Source of the DNA: Streptosporangium amethystogenes
Lineage (GTDB): Bacteria > Actinomycetota > Actinomycetes > Streptosporangiales > Streptosporangiaceae
Assembly: GCF_000721075.1 (NCBI RefSeq)
Contig: NZ_JOEQ01000004.1
Span: forward strand, 186,001-250,000
Length of the DNA: 64,000 nt
Reading direction: 5' to 3'
Shown here: one piece after another, positions 1 to 8,577 of the stretch
Position numbering within the stretch: position 1 is the stretch's first letter
Layout: every line of letters starts with the position of its first letter
Position numbers and translations under genes: made by a program
Notes under the pieces: model-generated
What the model was told of the DNA's origin: nothing
Database searches by the model: none
The model's input: only the letters and a program-made list of their open reading frames with translations

Positions 1-65
1 CCCGCCCTCGACGGCCGGCGCGCCGCGCTCCTTGGGACACCTCGGAAACCCAGGAAGCGCGGTGA

Positions 66-88
66 GGGTTCGCGGTCGCCGCGAACCC
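66..88 (-). terminator. Hairpin terminator after meaB
   Basis: A perfect 10-bp inverted repeat (GGGTTCGCGG / CCGCGAACCC, 3-nt loop) lies just past the meaB stop codon. There is no T-tract, as is usual for actinobacterial hairpin terminators. Positions 1-65 show nothing I can name. Confidence 0.7.
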
Positions 89-110
89 GTGCGCCGCGCA
101 GTGCGGGGGA

Positions 111-1064
111 TCATCCCGGCCGCCCCACCGCCGCCAGAAGCTCGTCGGCCGCGGTGTAGGGGTCGAGTCCCGCGTCCAGGACGCGGGTGGCGAGGGCGTC
201 GAGGCGCCGGTCTCCGTGCAGGTCGGCGAAGCGGGAGCGCAGGCTGGTGAGGGCGATCGCCTCGATCTCGTCCCGGGCCCTGGCCTGGCGGCGGCGGACG
301 AGCTCGCCCGCCCCCTCCAGATAGGCCAGGTGGCCGTCGAGGGCCGCGACCACCTCCTCGGCACCCTCCCCCCGCAGGGCCACGGTCGGCACGATCGGCG
401 GTCTCCAGGGCCGGTCGACCAGAGCGATCATGTTGCGGAGCTCGCGGATCGCGGCCTGGGCGCCCTCTCGGTCGGCCTTGTTCACCACGAACACGTCGGC
501 GATCTCCAGGATGCCCGCCTTGGCCGCCTGGACGCCGTCGCCCGTCCCCGGGGCGAGCAGCACGACCGTGGTGTCGGCCAGCGAGGCGATGTCGACCTCC
601 GCCTGGCCGACACCGACGGTCTCGACGAGGATGACCTCGCAGCCGGCCGCCTCCAGGACGCGCAGCGCCTGGGGCGTGGCCCACGACAGCCCGCCCAGGT
701 GACCCCTGCTCGCCATCGACCTGATGAACACGTCCGGATCGGTGGCGTGGTCCTGCATCCGGACCCGGTCGCCCAGCAGCGCTCCGCCGGTGAACGGCGA
801 GGAGGGGTCGACGGCGAGCACGCCGACCCGCACGCCACGCCTGCGGAACACGTGGACCAGCATCCCTGTGGAGGTCGACTTGCCGACACCGGGCGGGCCG
901 GTCAGGCCGATGATCCGGGCCTGGTGTGGCCGGTCGGCGCAGAGCAGCGCGGTGATCTCCCTGAGTCCGGGGGAACCGTTCTCGACCATGGAGATCAACC
1001 GGGCCACGGCCCGGGGTCGGCCCTCCCTGGCCATCGCGACCAGGTCGGAGACCTCCAAGGTCAT
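111..1064 (-). CDS. meaB: Methylmalonyl-CoA mutase-associated GTPase MeaB (ArgK family)
   Basis: This 317-residue G3E-type P-loop GTPase is expected to load and protect adenosylcobalamin in methylmalonyl-CoA mutase. The P-loop GPPGVGKST is at residues 56-64, the switch region with VDPSSPF at about 86-91, ETVGVGQ at 148-154, and the guanine-specificity motif NKAD at 195-198. Length and motif order fit the MeaB/ArgK family. The ATG overlaps the stop of the upstream thiolase gene by 4 nt (ATGA), so the two are probably translationally coupled. The methylmalonyl-CoA epimerase gene is one gene further on, which supports the propionyl/methylmalonyl-CoA assignment. The mutase subunits themselves are not in the window. 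Confidence 0.93.
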   Translation of the reverse strand: MTLEVSDLVAMAREGRPRAVARLISMVENGSPGLREITALLCADRPHQARIIGLTGPPGVGKSTSTGMLVHVFRRRGVRVGVLAVDPSSPFTGGALLGDRVRMQDHATDPDVFIRSMASRGHLGGLSWATPQALRVLEAAGCEVILVETVGVGQAEVDIASLADTTVVLLAPGTGDGVQAAKAGILEIADVFVVNKADREGAQAAIRELRNMIALVDRPWRPPIVPTVALRGEGAEEVVAALDGHLAYLEGAGELVRRRQARARDEIEAIALTSLRSRFADLHGDRRLDALATRVLDAGLDPYTAADELLAAVGRPG

Positions 1065-2248
1065 GCCTGAGGAACGCGGATGATCAGAGCGTCACCCTGC
1101 CCGCCGCCGCCGCAGAGGCCGGCCGCGCCGAGGCCGCCGCCCCTGCGCTTGAGCTCGTAGGCGAGGGCGAGGACGATGCGGGCGCCGGAGGCGCCGATCG
1201 GGTGGCCGACCGCGATGCCGCCGCCGTTGACGTTGACCTTGTCGAGGGGGACGTCGAGCTCCTTGACCGACTGGAGGACCACCTGGGCGAAGGCCTCGTT
1301 GATCTCCACCAGGTCGAGGTCACCGGCGACGAGCCCCTGCTTGCCGAGGGCGTGCTTGATCGCGTTGGCCGGCTGGGACTGGAGCGAGTTGTCGGGCCCG
1401 GCGACGTTGCCGTGGGCGCCGATCTCGGCCAGCCACTCAAGGCCGAGCTCCTCGGCCTTGGCCTTGGACATCACGACGACGGCACAGGCGCCGTCGGAGA
1501 TCTGTGAGGCGGACCCGGCGGTGATCGTGCCGTCCTTGGCGAACGCCGGTCGCAGCCGCGACAGGACCTCGACCGTGGTGTCCCCGCGCACGCCCTCGTC
1601 TGCGGAGAAGACCGTCGGCTCGCCCTTGCGCTGCGGGATCGCCACCGGCACGATCTCGTCGTCGAAGGTCCCGTTCTTGATCGCGGCGGCGGCGAGCGCG
1701 TGAGAGCGGGCGGAGAACTCGTCCTGCTCCTGGCGGGTCACACCGAAGCGCGCGTTGTGCCGCTCGGTGGACTCGCCCATGGCCACCTGGTCGTAGACGT
1801 CGGTGAGGCCGTCGAAGGCCATCGAGTCGATGATGCCGGCGGCGCCGTACTTCACGCCCTTGCGCAGGCCGGGCAGCAGGTGCGGGGCGTTCGACATGGA
1901 CTCCATGCCGCCCGCGACCACGATCTCGAACTCACCTGCCCGGATGAGCTGGTCGGCCAGGGCGATGGAGTCCAGGCCGGACAGGCAGACCTTGTTGATG
2001 GTCAGAGACGGCACGGACATCGGGATGCCCGCGGCGACGGCGGCCTGGCGGGAGGGCATCTGACCCACACCCGCCTGGAGCACCTGTCCCATGATCACGT
2101 ACTGCACTGCCTCTGGAGCGACGCCGGAACGCTCCAGCGCGGCTTTGATCGCGATGCCGCCGAGCTCGACGGCCGACAGGCCGGACAACGAGCCGAGCAG
2201 TCGGCCGATGGGGGTTCGAGCCCCGGAGACGATGACGGAAACGGACAT
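1061..2248 (-). CDS. Acetyl-CoA C-acetyltransferase (thiolase)
   Basis: This is a 395-residue type II thiolase that would condense two acetyl-CoA to acetoacetyl-CoA or run the reverse cleavage. The acylated cysteine is Cys88 in NKVCLSG. The C-terminal [10 protein letters not shown] histidine block and the second catalytic cysteine in CGGGGQGDA are intact. I chose the ATG at 2248 because the protein then begins with the usual [14 protein letters not shown] and has a GGGAGG ribosome site. The reading frame stays open upstream, but that part runs back through the start of the divergent mce gene and has no thiolase features. It is co-transcribed with meaB by a 4-nt overlap. Confidence 0.93.
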   Translation of the reverse strand: MSVSVIVSGARTPIGRLLGSLSGLSAVELGGIAIKAALERSGVAPEAVQYVIMGQVLQAGVGQMPSRQAAVAAGIPMSVPSLTINKVCLSGLDSIALADQLIRAGEFEIVVAGGMESMSNAPHLLPGLRKGVKYGAAGIIDSMAFDGLTDVYDQVAMGESTERHNARFGVTRQEQDEFSARSHALAAAAIKNGTFDDEIVPVAIPQRKGEPTVFSADEGVRGDTTVEVLSRLRPAFAKDGTITAGSASQISDGACAVVVMSKAKAEELGLEWLAEIGAHGNVAGPDNSLQSQPANAIKHALGKQGLVAGDLDLVEINEAFAQVVLQSVKELDVPLDKVNVNGGGIAVGHPIGASGARIVLALAYELKRRGGGLGAAGLCGGGGQGDALIIRVPQA

Positions 2249-2333
2249 AACAGGGGGCCTCCCTGACGGGGCTTGGAGCGACTTTGCCACCATACCCATG
2301 GGCACATCGGTGACCTTGAAGGAGGATGGCTCT

Positions 2334-2795
2334 ATGTTCATGCGCATCGACCACGTGGGAATCGCCTGCCACGACCTTGAGGAGAAGATCGCTTTTTTCG
2401 AGCGGACCTTCGAGCTCACGGTGGTGGCCCGCGAGGTGAACGCCGAGCAGGGGGTGAAGGAGGCGATGCTGCACATCGCCGACGGCGAGGGCGGTGGATC
2501 CTATATCCAGCTCCTCGAACCGCTCAGCCCCGACACGCCGGTCGGTAAATTTCTCGCGAAGCGCGGGGAAGGTGTGCATCATGTCGCCTTCGGCGTTCCG
2601 GATGTCGTGCATGCCCTGGACACGATCGGCGGCCGGGGCGTCCGGCTGCTCGACGAACGGCCGCGCCACGGCTCCATGGGTTCGTCCATCGCCTTTCTTC
2701 ACCCCAAAGACGTGGGGGGAATGCTTACCGAACTCGTACAGGCTCCGGAAAGGCAAGCCGGGACCATGTCGAATGCAAGAAACGCCGATACGTAA
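2334..2795 (+). CDS. mce: Methylmalonyl-CoA epimerase
   Basis: This 153-residue vicinal-oxygen-chelate protein interconverts the R and S isomers of methylmalonyl-CoA. The N-terminal IDHVGIA (His7) and the central VHHVAFGV provide histidine ligands, and Glu in the late LTELVQ provides the acidic ligand, giving two paired beta-alpha-beta-beta-beta modules. The ATG at 2334 follows an AAGGAGG ribosome site 8-9 nt upstream, which decides the start against a long in-frame extension. It is divergent from the thiolase/meaB pair, with an 85-bp gap that must hold both promoters. Confidence 0.92.
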   Translation: MFMRIDHVGIACHDLEEKIAFFERTFELTVVAREVNAEQGVKEAMLHIADGEGGGSYIQLLEPLSPDTPVGKFLAKRGEGVHHVAFGVPDVVHALDTIGGRGVRLLDERPRHGSMGSSIAFLHPKDVGGMLTELVQAPERQAGTMSNARNADT

Positions 2796-2843
2796 CAAGT
2801 CGCGCATAAAGTCGGACGAGACCGCCAACTCGGCAACGGCGGA

Positions 2844-2857
2844 GTACGCTGGCGTAC
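2844..2857. promoter_or_regulatory. Palindrome GTACGC-TG-GCGTAC upstream of the coiled-coil gene
   Basis: A 14-bp palindrome lies about 95 bp before the next start codon, in the 157-bp gap after mce. It contains TACGCT, which could serve as a -10 element. It could be an operator or simply a promoter element. Confidence 0.3.
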
Positions 2858-2952
2858 CACCGGACGTGGATCCCGCCCCGGCTCCCGCTTCGGATGCCTG
2901 AAACCCCCGTCCGGCCCGTGTAGCCGTCTCGACAACCCAGGATCGAGCCTCC

Positions 2953-4233
2953 ATGCAGTCCGACATCGACGCCCAGCTCAACAACTTCTTTGAAGACGCC
3001 CCCGCTCGGGAATTCGACGTGGTGCTCCGGGGCTATGACCGGCACCAGGTCCACGACCATCTGAAGCAACTCGACGGCGAGGTTCGGCAGTTCCGGGAGC
3101 AGGTTCAGAACCTGCAGCGGGATCTGACCGACTCCCAGCGCCAGCTTCAGGAGCAGGAGCGCCCGACCTACTCCGGCCTCGGCGCCCGGATCGAGCAACT
3201 GCTCCGCCTGGCGGAGGAACAGGCGACCGAGCTGGTCCAGGCAGCCAGGTCCGAGGCGAACGAGATCAAGGCGGCCTCCAAGGTCGAGGCCGCCGACCTG
3301 CGCGCCGCCGCGGAGAACGAGGCCGCGGAGAAGCGTGCCCTCGCCACCCGCGAGGTCGACGAGATGCGCACCACCGCGGAGCGCGAGGCCGAGGAGATCC
3401 GCTCGACCGCCCGCCGCGAGGCCGACGAGCTGACCGCCACCACCGAGCGCGAGGTCTCCAAGCTGCGGGCCACCGCCGACCACGAGGTGGCCGAGAAGCG
3501 CGCCGACGCCGAGCGCGAGATCGCCAAGCTGCGCACCACCACCGAGCGCGAGGTGGCCCAGCTGCGCGCCTCGACCAAGCGCGAGCGTGACGAGGTCCTC
3601 ACCACCGCCAAGCGCCAGGCCGACGAGATGCGCGCCCAGGCCCAGCGGGTGCTTGAGGAGTCCGAGGCCAAGCGGGCCCAGGACGAGGCGGAGTTCGAGA
3701 TCCAGCTCGCCGCCCGGCGCGAGGAGGCCGAGCGCCAGGAGGCCGAGCGCCACGCCACCGCGCAGGCCGCCACCCAGAAGCTGGTCGCCGAGGCCGAGCA
3801 GCGTGCGGCCACCGCCGAGCAGCGCGCCACCAAGGCCACTCAGCAGGCCGAGCAGACCCGCCGCGAGGCCGACACGCACGCCAAGCAGCTGCTGGCCAAC
3901 GCGCGTAAGAACGCCGACCAGGTCGTGTCCGAGGCCAAGTCGAGCGCCGAGTCCATCGTCTCCGAGGCCAAGTCGGAGTCCGAGCGGAGCCGTTCTGTCG
4001 CCCAGCGCCAGGTCGACGAACTGACCCGCCAGCGCGACAGCATCACCAGCCACCTCGCGCAGCTGCGCCAGCTGCTCGGTGGCGCGCCGCTTCCGGCCGC
4101 CGACCCGGAGCCCGCGATCACCGCGGCCCCGCCGAAGCCGGCCATCCCCGCCGCCACCAACGGTGCCGAGAAGCCGGTTCCGACGCCCGCCCGGGCGGAG
4201 AAGGACGACGACGCGGAGTGGTGGCAGGAATAG
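2953..4233 (+). CDS. DivIVA/FilP/Scy-type coiled-coil cell-polarity protein
   Basis: This 426-residue protein has a DivIVA-like N-terminus (residues 20-50, FDVVLRGYDRHQVHDHL). A very long charged coiled coil follows to about residue 370, then an Ala/Pro-rich tail ending EWWQE. Residues 97-239 are built from thirteen consecutive 11-residue units of the form T-x-E-R-E-x-x-x-L-R-x. In Streptomyces, coiled-coil proteins of this neighbourhood (FilP, Scy) organise the polar growth complex, and the same neighbours (mce, thiolase, meaB) flank them there. Here I see a single gene, longer than FilP (about 310 residues) and far shorter than Scy (over 1,200). The ribosome site is weak. A strong terminator follows. 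Confidence 0.8.
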   Translation: MQSDIDAQLNNFFEDAPAREFDVVLRGYDRHQVHDHLKQLDGEVRQFREQVQNLQRDLTDSQRQLQEQERPTYSGLGARIEQLLRLAEEQATELVQAARSEANEIKAASKVEAADLRAAAENEAAEKRALATREVDEMRTTAEREAEEIRSTARREADELTATTEREVSKLRATADHEVAEKRADAEREIAKLRTTTEREVAQLRASTKRERDEVLTTAKRQADEMRAQAQRVLEESEAKRAQDEAEFEIQLAARREEAERQEAERHATAQAATQKLVAEAEQRAATAEQRATKATQQAEQTRREADTHAKQLLANARKNADQVVSEAKSSAESIVSEAKSESERSRSVAQRQVDELTRQRDSITSHLAQLRQLLGGAPLPAADPEPAITAAPPKPAIPAATNGAEKPVPTPARAEKDDDAEWWQE

Positions 4234-4269
4234 GCGGCCGCCGACTCCGGGGCGTTGACGACGGCTGAC

Positions 4270-4308
4270 GAGAGAGCCTGGTGACCTTCACGGTCACCAG
4301 GCTCTCTC
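4270..4308. terminator. Strong bidirectional hairpin terminator
   Basis: A perfect 17-bp inverted repeat (left arm 4270-4286, right arm 4292-4308) with the 5-nt loop TTCAC separates the convergent coiled-coil and hydrolase genes. The 243-bp gap holds no gene that I accept. Confidence 0.9.
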
Positions 4309-4476
4309 GGCTACCGGCCCTCTCTTACCCACCGTCAGGAGCGGCAGGGCCCGAAGCGCGACCTGCGCACGGTGCCCGCCGATGTCCCGTACGAGTTCTC
4401 GACCGCTTCCCCGCCGTGATGAAGCACTCGGTGGACGTGACCCCGGTGGTCGCCGTCGCCGCGGCGATCGCCCTGC

Positions 4477-5316
4477 TCATCCGCGAGGTGACGATCCCCC
4501 GGCAAGCTCGGTGATGAAGCCCGACACCGCCCGGTTGAACGCCTCGGGCTGCTCGATCGCGCTGAGATGGCCGGCCTTCTCGATGACGGCCAGCCGCCCG
4601 TCGGGCACCGCCTCGACCATCGCGTCCGCTTCCGCGGGCGGGGTGATCTCGTCCTCCTCGCCCACGATCACCAGGACCGGCGTCTTGATCCCCCGCAGCG
4701 TGTCAAAGGAGTCGGGACGACCGGCCATGGCCCGTTGCGCCCAGGCCGCGGCCATCGGCGGAGCCGACTGGACCAGCCCGCGCACCCGGCCGAACACCAT
4801 CGCCCTGCTCCGCACCGTGGTCTGCCCGACCAGCCCCGGCAGCAACTCCGTCAGCAGGACGGAGGCACCCTCCTGAAGCACCGCGGCGGCGATCCGCTCG
4901 CGGTTGGATCTCGCGGCCTCCGGATCGGCGCCCGCCTTCGTGTCGGCGAGGATCACCCCCAGCAGCCGGTCGGGGTGGCGGCGGCACAGGGCCATCGTCA
5001 CGTAGCCGCCCATGGACAGGCCGCCGACGACCGCGCGGTCGACGCCCTCGCTGTCCAGCAGGCGCACGACGTCGTCGGCCATCACGTCGAGGGAGGGGTC
5101 GTCCCCGCCCAGCACCGAGCCGCCGAAGCCGCGCAGATCGGGGGTGATGACCTTGCAGACCTCGGCCAGGCCCTCACGCTGGGCCAGCCACATGGCCGAT
5201 GACAGGGGGAACGCGTGAAGGAGGACGACCGGAAGCCCCTCTCCAGCCGATCGCGTGTACAGCCGCACGCCGTCCACCGTATTCCCGGAGCCCTCATCTG
5301 GCACCCCCGGTTCCAC
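4477..5316 (-). CDS. Alpha/beta-fold hydrolase
   Basis: This is a 279-residue single-domain alpha/beta hydrolase. The oxyanion region is VVLLHAFPLS, the nucleophile elbow is GLSMGG (Ser at about residue 98), the acid is in GEEDEITPP, and the catalytic histidine is in AGHLSAIEQP. Family resemblance is to the 3-oxoadipate enol-lactonase / haloperoxidase-like group, but the substrate cannot be told from sequence. The GTG at 5316 sits inside an inverted repeat. GTG codons at 5304 and 5277 are alternative starts, the latter with a better GGGA spacing. Confidence 0.8.
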   Translation of the reverse strand: MEPGVPDEGSGNTVDGVRLYTRSAGEGLPVVLLHAFPLSSAMWLAQREGLAEVCKVITPDLRGFGGSVLGGDDPSLDVMADDVVRLLDSEGVDRAVVGGLSMGGYVTMALCRRHPDRLLGVILADTKAGADPEAARSNRERIAAAVLQEGASVLLTELLPGLVGQTTVRSRAMVFGRVRGLVQSAPPMAAAWAQRAMAGRPDSFDTLRGIKTPVLVIVGEEDEITPPAEADAMVEAVPDGRLAVIEKAGHLSAIEQPEAFNRAVSGFITELAGGSSPRG

Positions 5317-5336
5317 AACCGTTTATGACGTTGTGG
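5313..5336. promoter_or_regulatory. Inverted repeat covering the hydrolase start codon
   Basis: A perfect 7-bp repeat, CCACAAC / GTTGTGG with a 10-nt spacer, has the predicted GTG start inside one arm. It could be a repressor operator over the start of a leaderless message, or chance. Confidence 0.3.
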
Positions 5337-5417
5337 TAACTCCGCGGTCAACGAATGGGACCCGGCAGGCGATACGACGACGAGGACTCCGGGACGGGCC
5401 CGAACCCGGCAGGGTGC

Positions 5418-6131
5418 CTACGAGCCGGCGACCTCGGTGGGGAGAGGGTGGGCGGCCGGATTGACCCGCAGCACGATCTCGTTGAGGACGATCCGCACGT
5501 ACGGCTCGCCGACCCACAGGTGCTTGGCGTCGTCCACCCCGACGACCTCGGCCTGGGGCACCCTGGCGAAGCGCTCGCGGGCCTGCTCGGGACGGAGATA
5601 GTCGTCGAACTCCGGAACCAGCGCGGTCAGCGGCCGCCCGAACTCCGCCCACCCGTCGAGGTCGGTGTCTCCTGCCCTGTGCAGCGGCGGGGAGAGCAGG
5701 ATCGCCCCCTCCACCAGCGGGTCGCGGCCCCACTTGAGCACCAGCTCGGTACCGAAGGACCAGCCGAGCAGCCAGATCCGGGGCAGGTCGTGGAAGTCGG
5801 CGTACTCCAGGGCCGCGGCGACGTCCAGGCGCTCGTCCTCCCCCTTGCCGAAGGCCCCCTGGGACGTTCCCCGCTCGGAGGTGGTGCCGCGCGTGTTGAA
5901 CCGCAGCACCGCCAGGTCGGCGAGGGCGGGCAGCCGGTTGGCCGCCTTCTTGTAGACGTGGCTGTCCATCATGCCGCCGTGGGTGGGCAGCGGGTGCAGG
6001 CAGACCAGTGTGGCCACCGGAGGCCGCTCCGCGGGAAGGGCCAGCTCACCGACGAGTGTCAGCCCGTCACCGGTGTGCAGCTCGATCGGCTCCCTGCGCG
6101 CGGGCAGCACCGTAGAGGCCCGGATCTCCAT
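5418..6131 (-). CDS. Alpha/beta hydrolase of the dienelactone/S33-like type
   Basis: This 237-residue cytoplasmic alpha/beta hydrolase has CLHPLPTHGG (oxyanion loop, with the HPxPxxGG style of the YuxL/Alr-type hydrolases), the nucleophile elbow GWSFGTE and the C-terminal histidine in DDAKHLWVG. I took the ATG at 6131. Upstream residues in the same frame are Arg/Ala-rich and antisense to the next gene. It is transcribed with the dehydrogenase and zinc-ribbon genes upstream (34-nt gap). The substrate is unknown. Confidence 0.75.
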   Translation of the reverse strand: MEIRASTVLPARREPIELHTGDGLTLVGELALPAERPPVATLVCLHPLPTHGGMMDSHVYKKAANRLPALADLAVLRFNTRGTTSERGTSQGAFGKGEDERLDVAAALEYADFHDLPRIWLLGWSFGTELVLKWGRDPLVEGAILLSPPLHRAGDTDLDGWAEFGRPLTALVPEFDDYLRPEQARERFARVPQAEVVGVDDAKHLWVGEPYVRIVLNEIVLRVNPAAHPLPTEVAGS

Positions 6132-6165
6132 GTCTCTCCTCACCACGACCGGCGATCCACGCCGG

Positions 6166-6486
6166 TCAGTATCTGCTTCTGCCAGGACCGCGCCTGACCC
6201 GGTTGCGCCAGCACGCGGTGTGCCAGTGCCTGCGCTCCTCCTCGCCACCCTGCCAGGCGGGCCAGCTGACCAGGTGCGGCAGGCCCGGCCTGATCTCCTG
6301 GTCGCAGCCTGGGCAGCGGTAGAGCTTGTCCGCCGCACCACCGGTGACCCGGCGCACCTGCCAGTCACCGTCGGGCCACTCCTCCGTCCGGTCGACACCG
6401 GGCACGGAACCGCCGAAGGGGCGGGCCTGGCCCCGGTTGCCGCCGCGGTCGAACGGGTCGGCCCGGCGGGCCCTGCGCGGGCTCAC
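6166..6486 (-). CDS. Small zinc-ribbon-like protein, function unknown
   Basis: This basic 106-residue protein has one recognisable element: CPGCDQEI near the middle with a later H-WHTAC, a likely Cys-Cys-His-Cys zinc site. The N-terminus (SPRRARRADPFDRGGN) is disordered. The GTG start overlaps the stop codon of the upstream dehydrogenase by 4 nt (GTGA), which fixes the start and indicates translational coupling. Similar proteins in this position in Streptomyces have been labelled ATP/GTP-binding protein, but there is no nucleotide-binding motif here. Confidence 0.75.
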   Translation of the reverse strand: MSPRRARRADPFDRGGNRGQARPFGGSVPGVDRTEEWPDGDWQVRRVTGGAADKLYRCPGCDQEIRPGLPHLVSWPAWQGGEEERRHWHTACWRNRVRRGPGRSRY

Positions 6487-7949
6487 GGCAGGTCTCGGAA
6501 GCTCCGGACCCCCGCTGCGACAAGCTGCTCCAGCAGCGGTGCGGGGGCGAGGAACGGTTCGCGGTACTCCGCGTACAGGGCGCGCAGGCCGTCGCGGACG
6601 GTCTCCAGGCCCAGCTCGTCGAGCATCTCGAACGGTCCCGCCGGGTAGCCGCAGCCGAGCCGCATCGCGTTGTCGATGTCGTCGCGGGTCGCGTAGCCGG
6701 AGTCGTACATCCGGACGGCGTCGTTGAGGTACGGGTACAGCAGCGCGTCGACCACGAACTCGGCCCTGTCCCGGCACGGCACCGGAACCAGGCCGACGAG
6801 CCGGACCAGCCCCCCCGCGGCGCGCGCGACCTCGGGCCCGGTGAGCGCTGTGGAGGCGACCTCGGCGACCTGGTCGCCCACCAGGTGCAGGCCGACCAGG
6901 CGCTCGGGGTGCGGGAGCCCGGGGGCCAGCTCGACGACCGGAACGCTGGACAGTGCGACGACCACCTCCGCGTCCTCCACCGGCACGATCTTGAGGCCCG
7001 CGGCGGAGAGCCTGGCGGCGAAGGCGTCGCCCCCCTCGCCCAGCACCGCGACCAGGCCGACCGAGGGCTCGTCCGCCGTCGGTGCCACCGGTTCGGAGGC
7101 CCGGTGGAAACCGCCACCCGCCTTGCGGCCGAGCAGTCCGGCCGAGACCCGCTCACGCAGGATCGGCGCGGCGGCGTGACGGCGGTCGGGACTCTCCTTG
7201 AACAGCACGTTCATCACCTCGTAGGAGGTGTCCAGGCCGATCAGGTCGAGCAGGGCGAAGGGACCCATCGGCAGCCCCGCGCCGAGCCGCATCGCGGTGT
7301 CGATGTCGTCGCGGGTGGCCACGCCGTTCTCCAGCAGGACGGCGGCATGGTTGAGGTAGGGCAACAGGAGCCGGTTGACCACGAACCCGGCACGGTCGCC
7401 GACGGTCACCGGGGTCTTGCCGAGCCGGTGCGCGAGATCGGCGACCTCGTCGGCCAGGCCGTCGTCGGTGACCAGCGTGTGGATCACCTCGACCAGTCTC
7501 ATGACCGGGGCCGGGTTGAAGAAGTGCATGCCGATCACCCGGCCGGGACGGCCGGTGGTGGCCGCGATCGCGGTGACCGAGAGCGAGGAGGTGTTGGTGG
7601 CGAACACCGTGGACGGCTTGCAGATCCGGTCCAGGTCGGTGAAGAGCGCCCGCTTGAAGTCCATGACCTCCGGCACGGCCTCGATCACCAGGTCGGCGTC
7701 CGCGAGGTCCTCCAGCGAGGTGGTGAGGGTCACCCTGCCGAGGATCTCCGACCTCTCGGCCTCGCTCAGCCTGCCCTTGGCGACCGCGCGGCCCGTGGAG
7801 CCCTCCAGGTGGCCTCGGCCTCGGGTCAACGCCTCCGGACCGGCCTCCACGCCGATCACGGCGATGCCGGCACGGGCGAAGCACTCGGCGATCCCGGCGC
7901 CCATCGTGCCAAGGCCGACCACGCCGACCGTCTCGAAACTGCCCCTCAT
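6483..7949 (-). CDS. 3-hydroxyacyl-CoA dehydrogenase with duplicated C-terminal domain
   Basis: This 488-residue NAD-dependent dehydrogenase of fatty-acid or butyryl-CoA metabolism has a Rossmann GLGTMGAG at about residues 9-16 and HFFNPAPVM near 140. It then carries two copies of the 3HCDH C-terminal domain (around residues 185-245 and 395-460, both with the YLN-x14-ATRDDID-x-AMRLG pattern). Single-domain FadB2/Hbd proteins are about 285 residues, so the extra 200 are the second copy plus a linker. The ATG at 7949 has a GGAGAG ribosome site. The gene starts a four-gene leftward run. Confidence 0.9.
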   Translation of the reverse strand: MRGSFETVGVVGLGTMGAGIAECFARAGIAVIGVEAGPEALTRGRGHLEGSTGRAVAKGRLSEAERSEILGRVTLTTSLEDLADADLVIEAVPEVMDFKRALFTDLDRICKPSTVFATNTSSLSVTAIAATTGRPGRVIGMHFFNPAPVMRLVEVIHTLVTDDGLADEVADLAHRLGKTPVTVGDRAGFVVNRLLLPYLNHAAVLLENGVATRDDIDTAMRLGAGLPMGPFALLDLIGLDTSYEVMNVLFKESPDRRHAAAPILRERVSAGLLGRKAGGGFHRASEPVAPTADEPSVGLVAVLGEGGDAFAARLSAAGLKIVPVEDAEVVVALSSVPVVELAPGLPHPERLVGLHLVGDQVAEVASTALTGPEVARAAGGLVRLVGLVPVPCRDRAEFVVDALLYPYLNDAVRMYDSGYATRDDIDNAMRLGCGYPAGPFEMLDELGLETVRDGLRALYAEYREPFLAPAPLLEQLVAAGVRSFRDLP

Positions 7950-8081
7950 CGTTCTCTCCACCCTGTTCGCGGATCCCGCTCCGCGCGACAAACCGCCCGC
8001 TCCTTGAACCGCAACAGTCTCCCAGAGAGGGATCGGCTACCCAAAAGCCGGTCGGACATCCCGAGAGCCGAAAGAAAGTAC

Positions 8082-8110
8082 TTGAATGGGAGTTGAGTAG
8101 TGATTAGTAT
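8082..8110 (+). promoter_or_regulatory. Likely leaderless promoter of the NatAB-type operon
   Basis: TTGAAT (8082-8087) and TAGTAT (8105-8110) are separated by 17 bp and resemble -35 and -10 elements of the main sigma factor. The ATG at 8119 is 9 bp past the -10, so transcription would begin at or within a base or two of the start codon. No ribosome site precedes the ATG. The perfect palindrome CTTCATGAAG (8115-8124) covers the start codon. Confidence 0.55.
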
Positions 8111-8118
8111 TCGACTTC

Positions 8119-8577
8119 ATGAAGACTGGAGGAGTCAGGGGAGACGACCTCACCCCGGAGGAGGCTCTGCGGCAGATCGGCGAGGTCGACCGGCGCACCC
8201 GGCGGCCGGCACGCGTCGCAGGCCTGCTCTACGCGCTCCTCGGCCTGAGCACGATCGGATACTGGCCGATCATGTATCTCGGCCCCACCTGGTCCCGGGC
8301 CGTGGCCGGGGTGGCGTGGGTGGCGCTGACCGTCGTGTTCACCTGGCACCTCGCCCGCATGGGCATCGAGGACCGCGAGGTCACCTGGGCCAACAGGACC
8401 ACCGGGCCGGTGACGGTCACCTACCTCGTCGCCTTCCTGGCCGTGTTCGTGTTCGGGACGTTCTTCCGCCCCGACGACCCGGACCCAGGCTGGAGCGCGA
8501 CGCTGATCGCACTGGCGGCCTGCGCGAGCGTCCCGCCCTGCTACGCGGCCTGGCGCGTGCTGCGGGCGGAGCGGTGA
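8119..8577 (+). CDS. Four-helix membrane protein of an ABC exporter operon
   Basis: This 152-residue protein has a short cytosolic N-terminus (LTPEEALRQIGEVDRRTRR) and four hydrophobic segments (about residues 35-52, 57-75, 95-113 and 122-140). No catalytic motif is seen. It is the first gene of an operon in which each later gene overlaps its neighbour by 4 nt: winged-helix regulator, ATPase, permease. By context it is an accessory or sensory membrane component of that exporter, which is inference. It has no ribosome site and is probably leaderless. Confidence 0.7.
   Translation: MKTGGVRGDDLTPEEALRQIGEVDRRTRRPARVAGLLYALLGLSTIGYWPIMYLGPTWSRAVAGVAWVALTVVFTWHLARMGIEDREVTWANRTTGPVTVTYLVAFLAVFVFGTFFRPDDPDPGWSATLIALAACASVPPCYAAWRVLRAER

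Noticed and set aside
2249..2476. 76-residue N-terminal extension of the thiolase
   Set aside because: It would run through the mce start region and ribosome site and has no thiolase similarity. The internal ATG has a good ribosome site.
4281..4514. 77-codon frame after the coiled-coil gene
   Set aside because: It begins inside the 17-bp terminator hairpin and has no ribosome site or family features.
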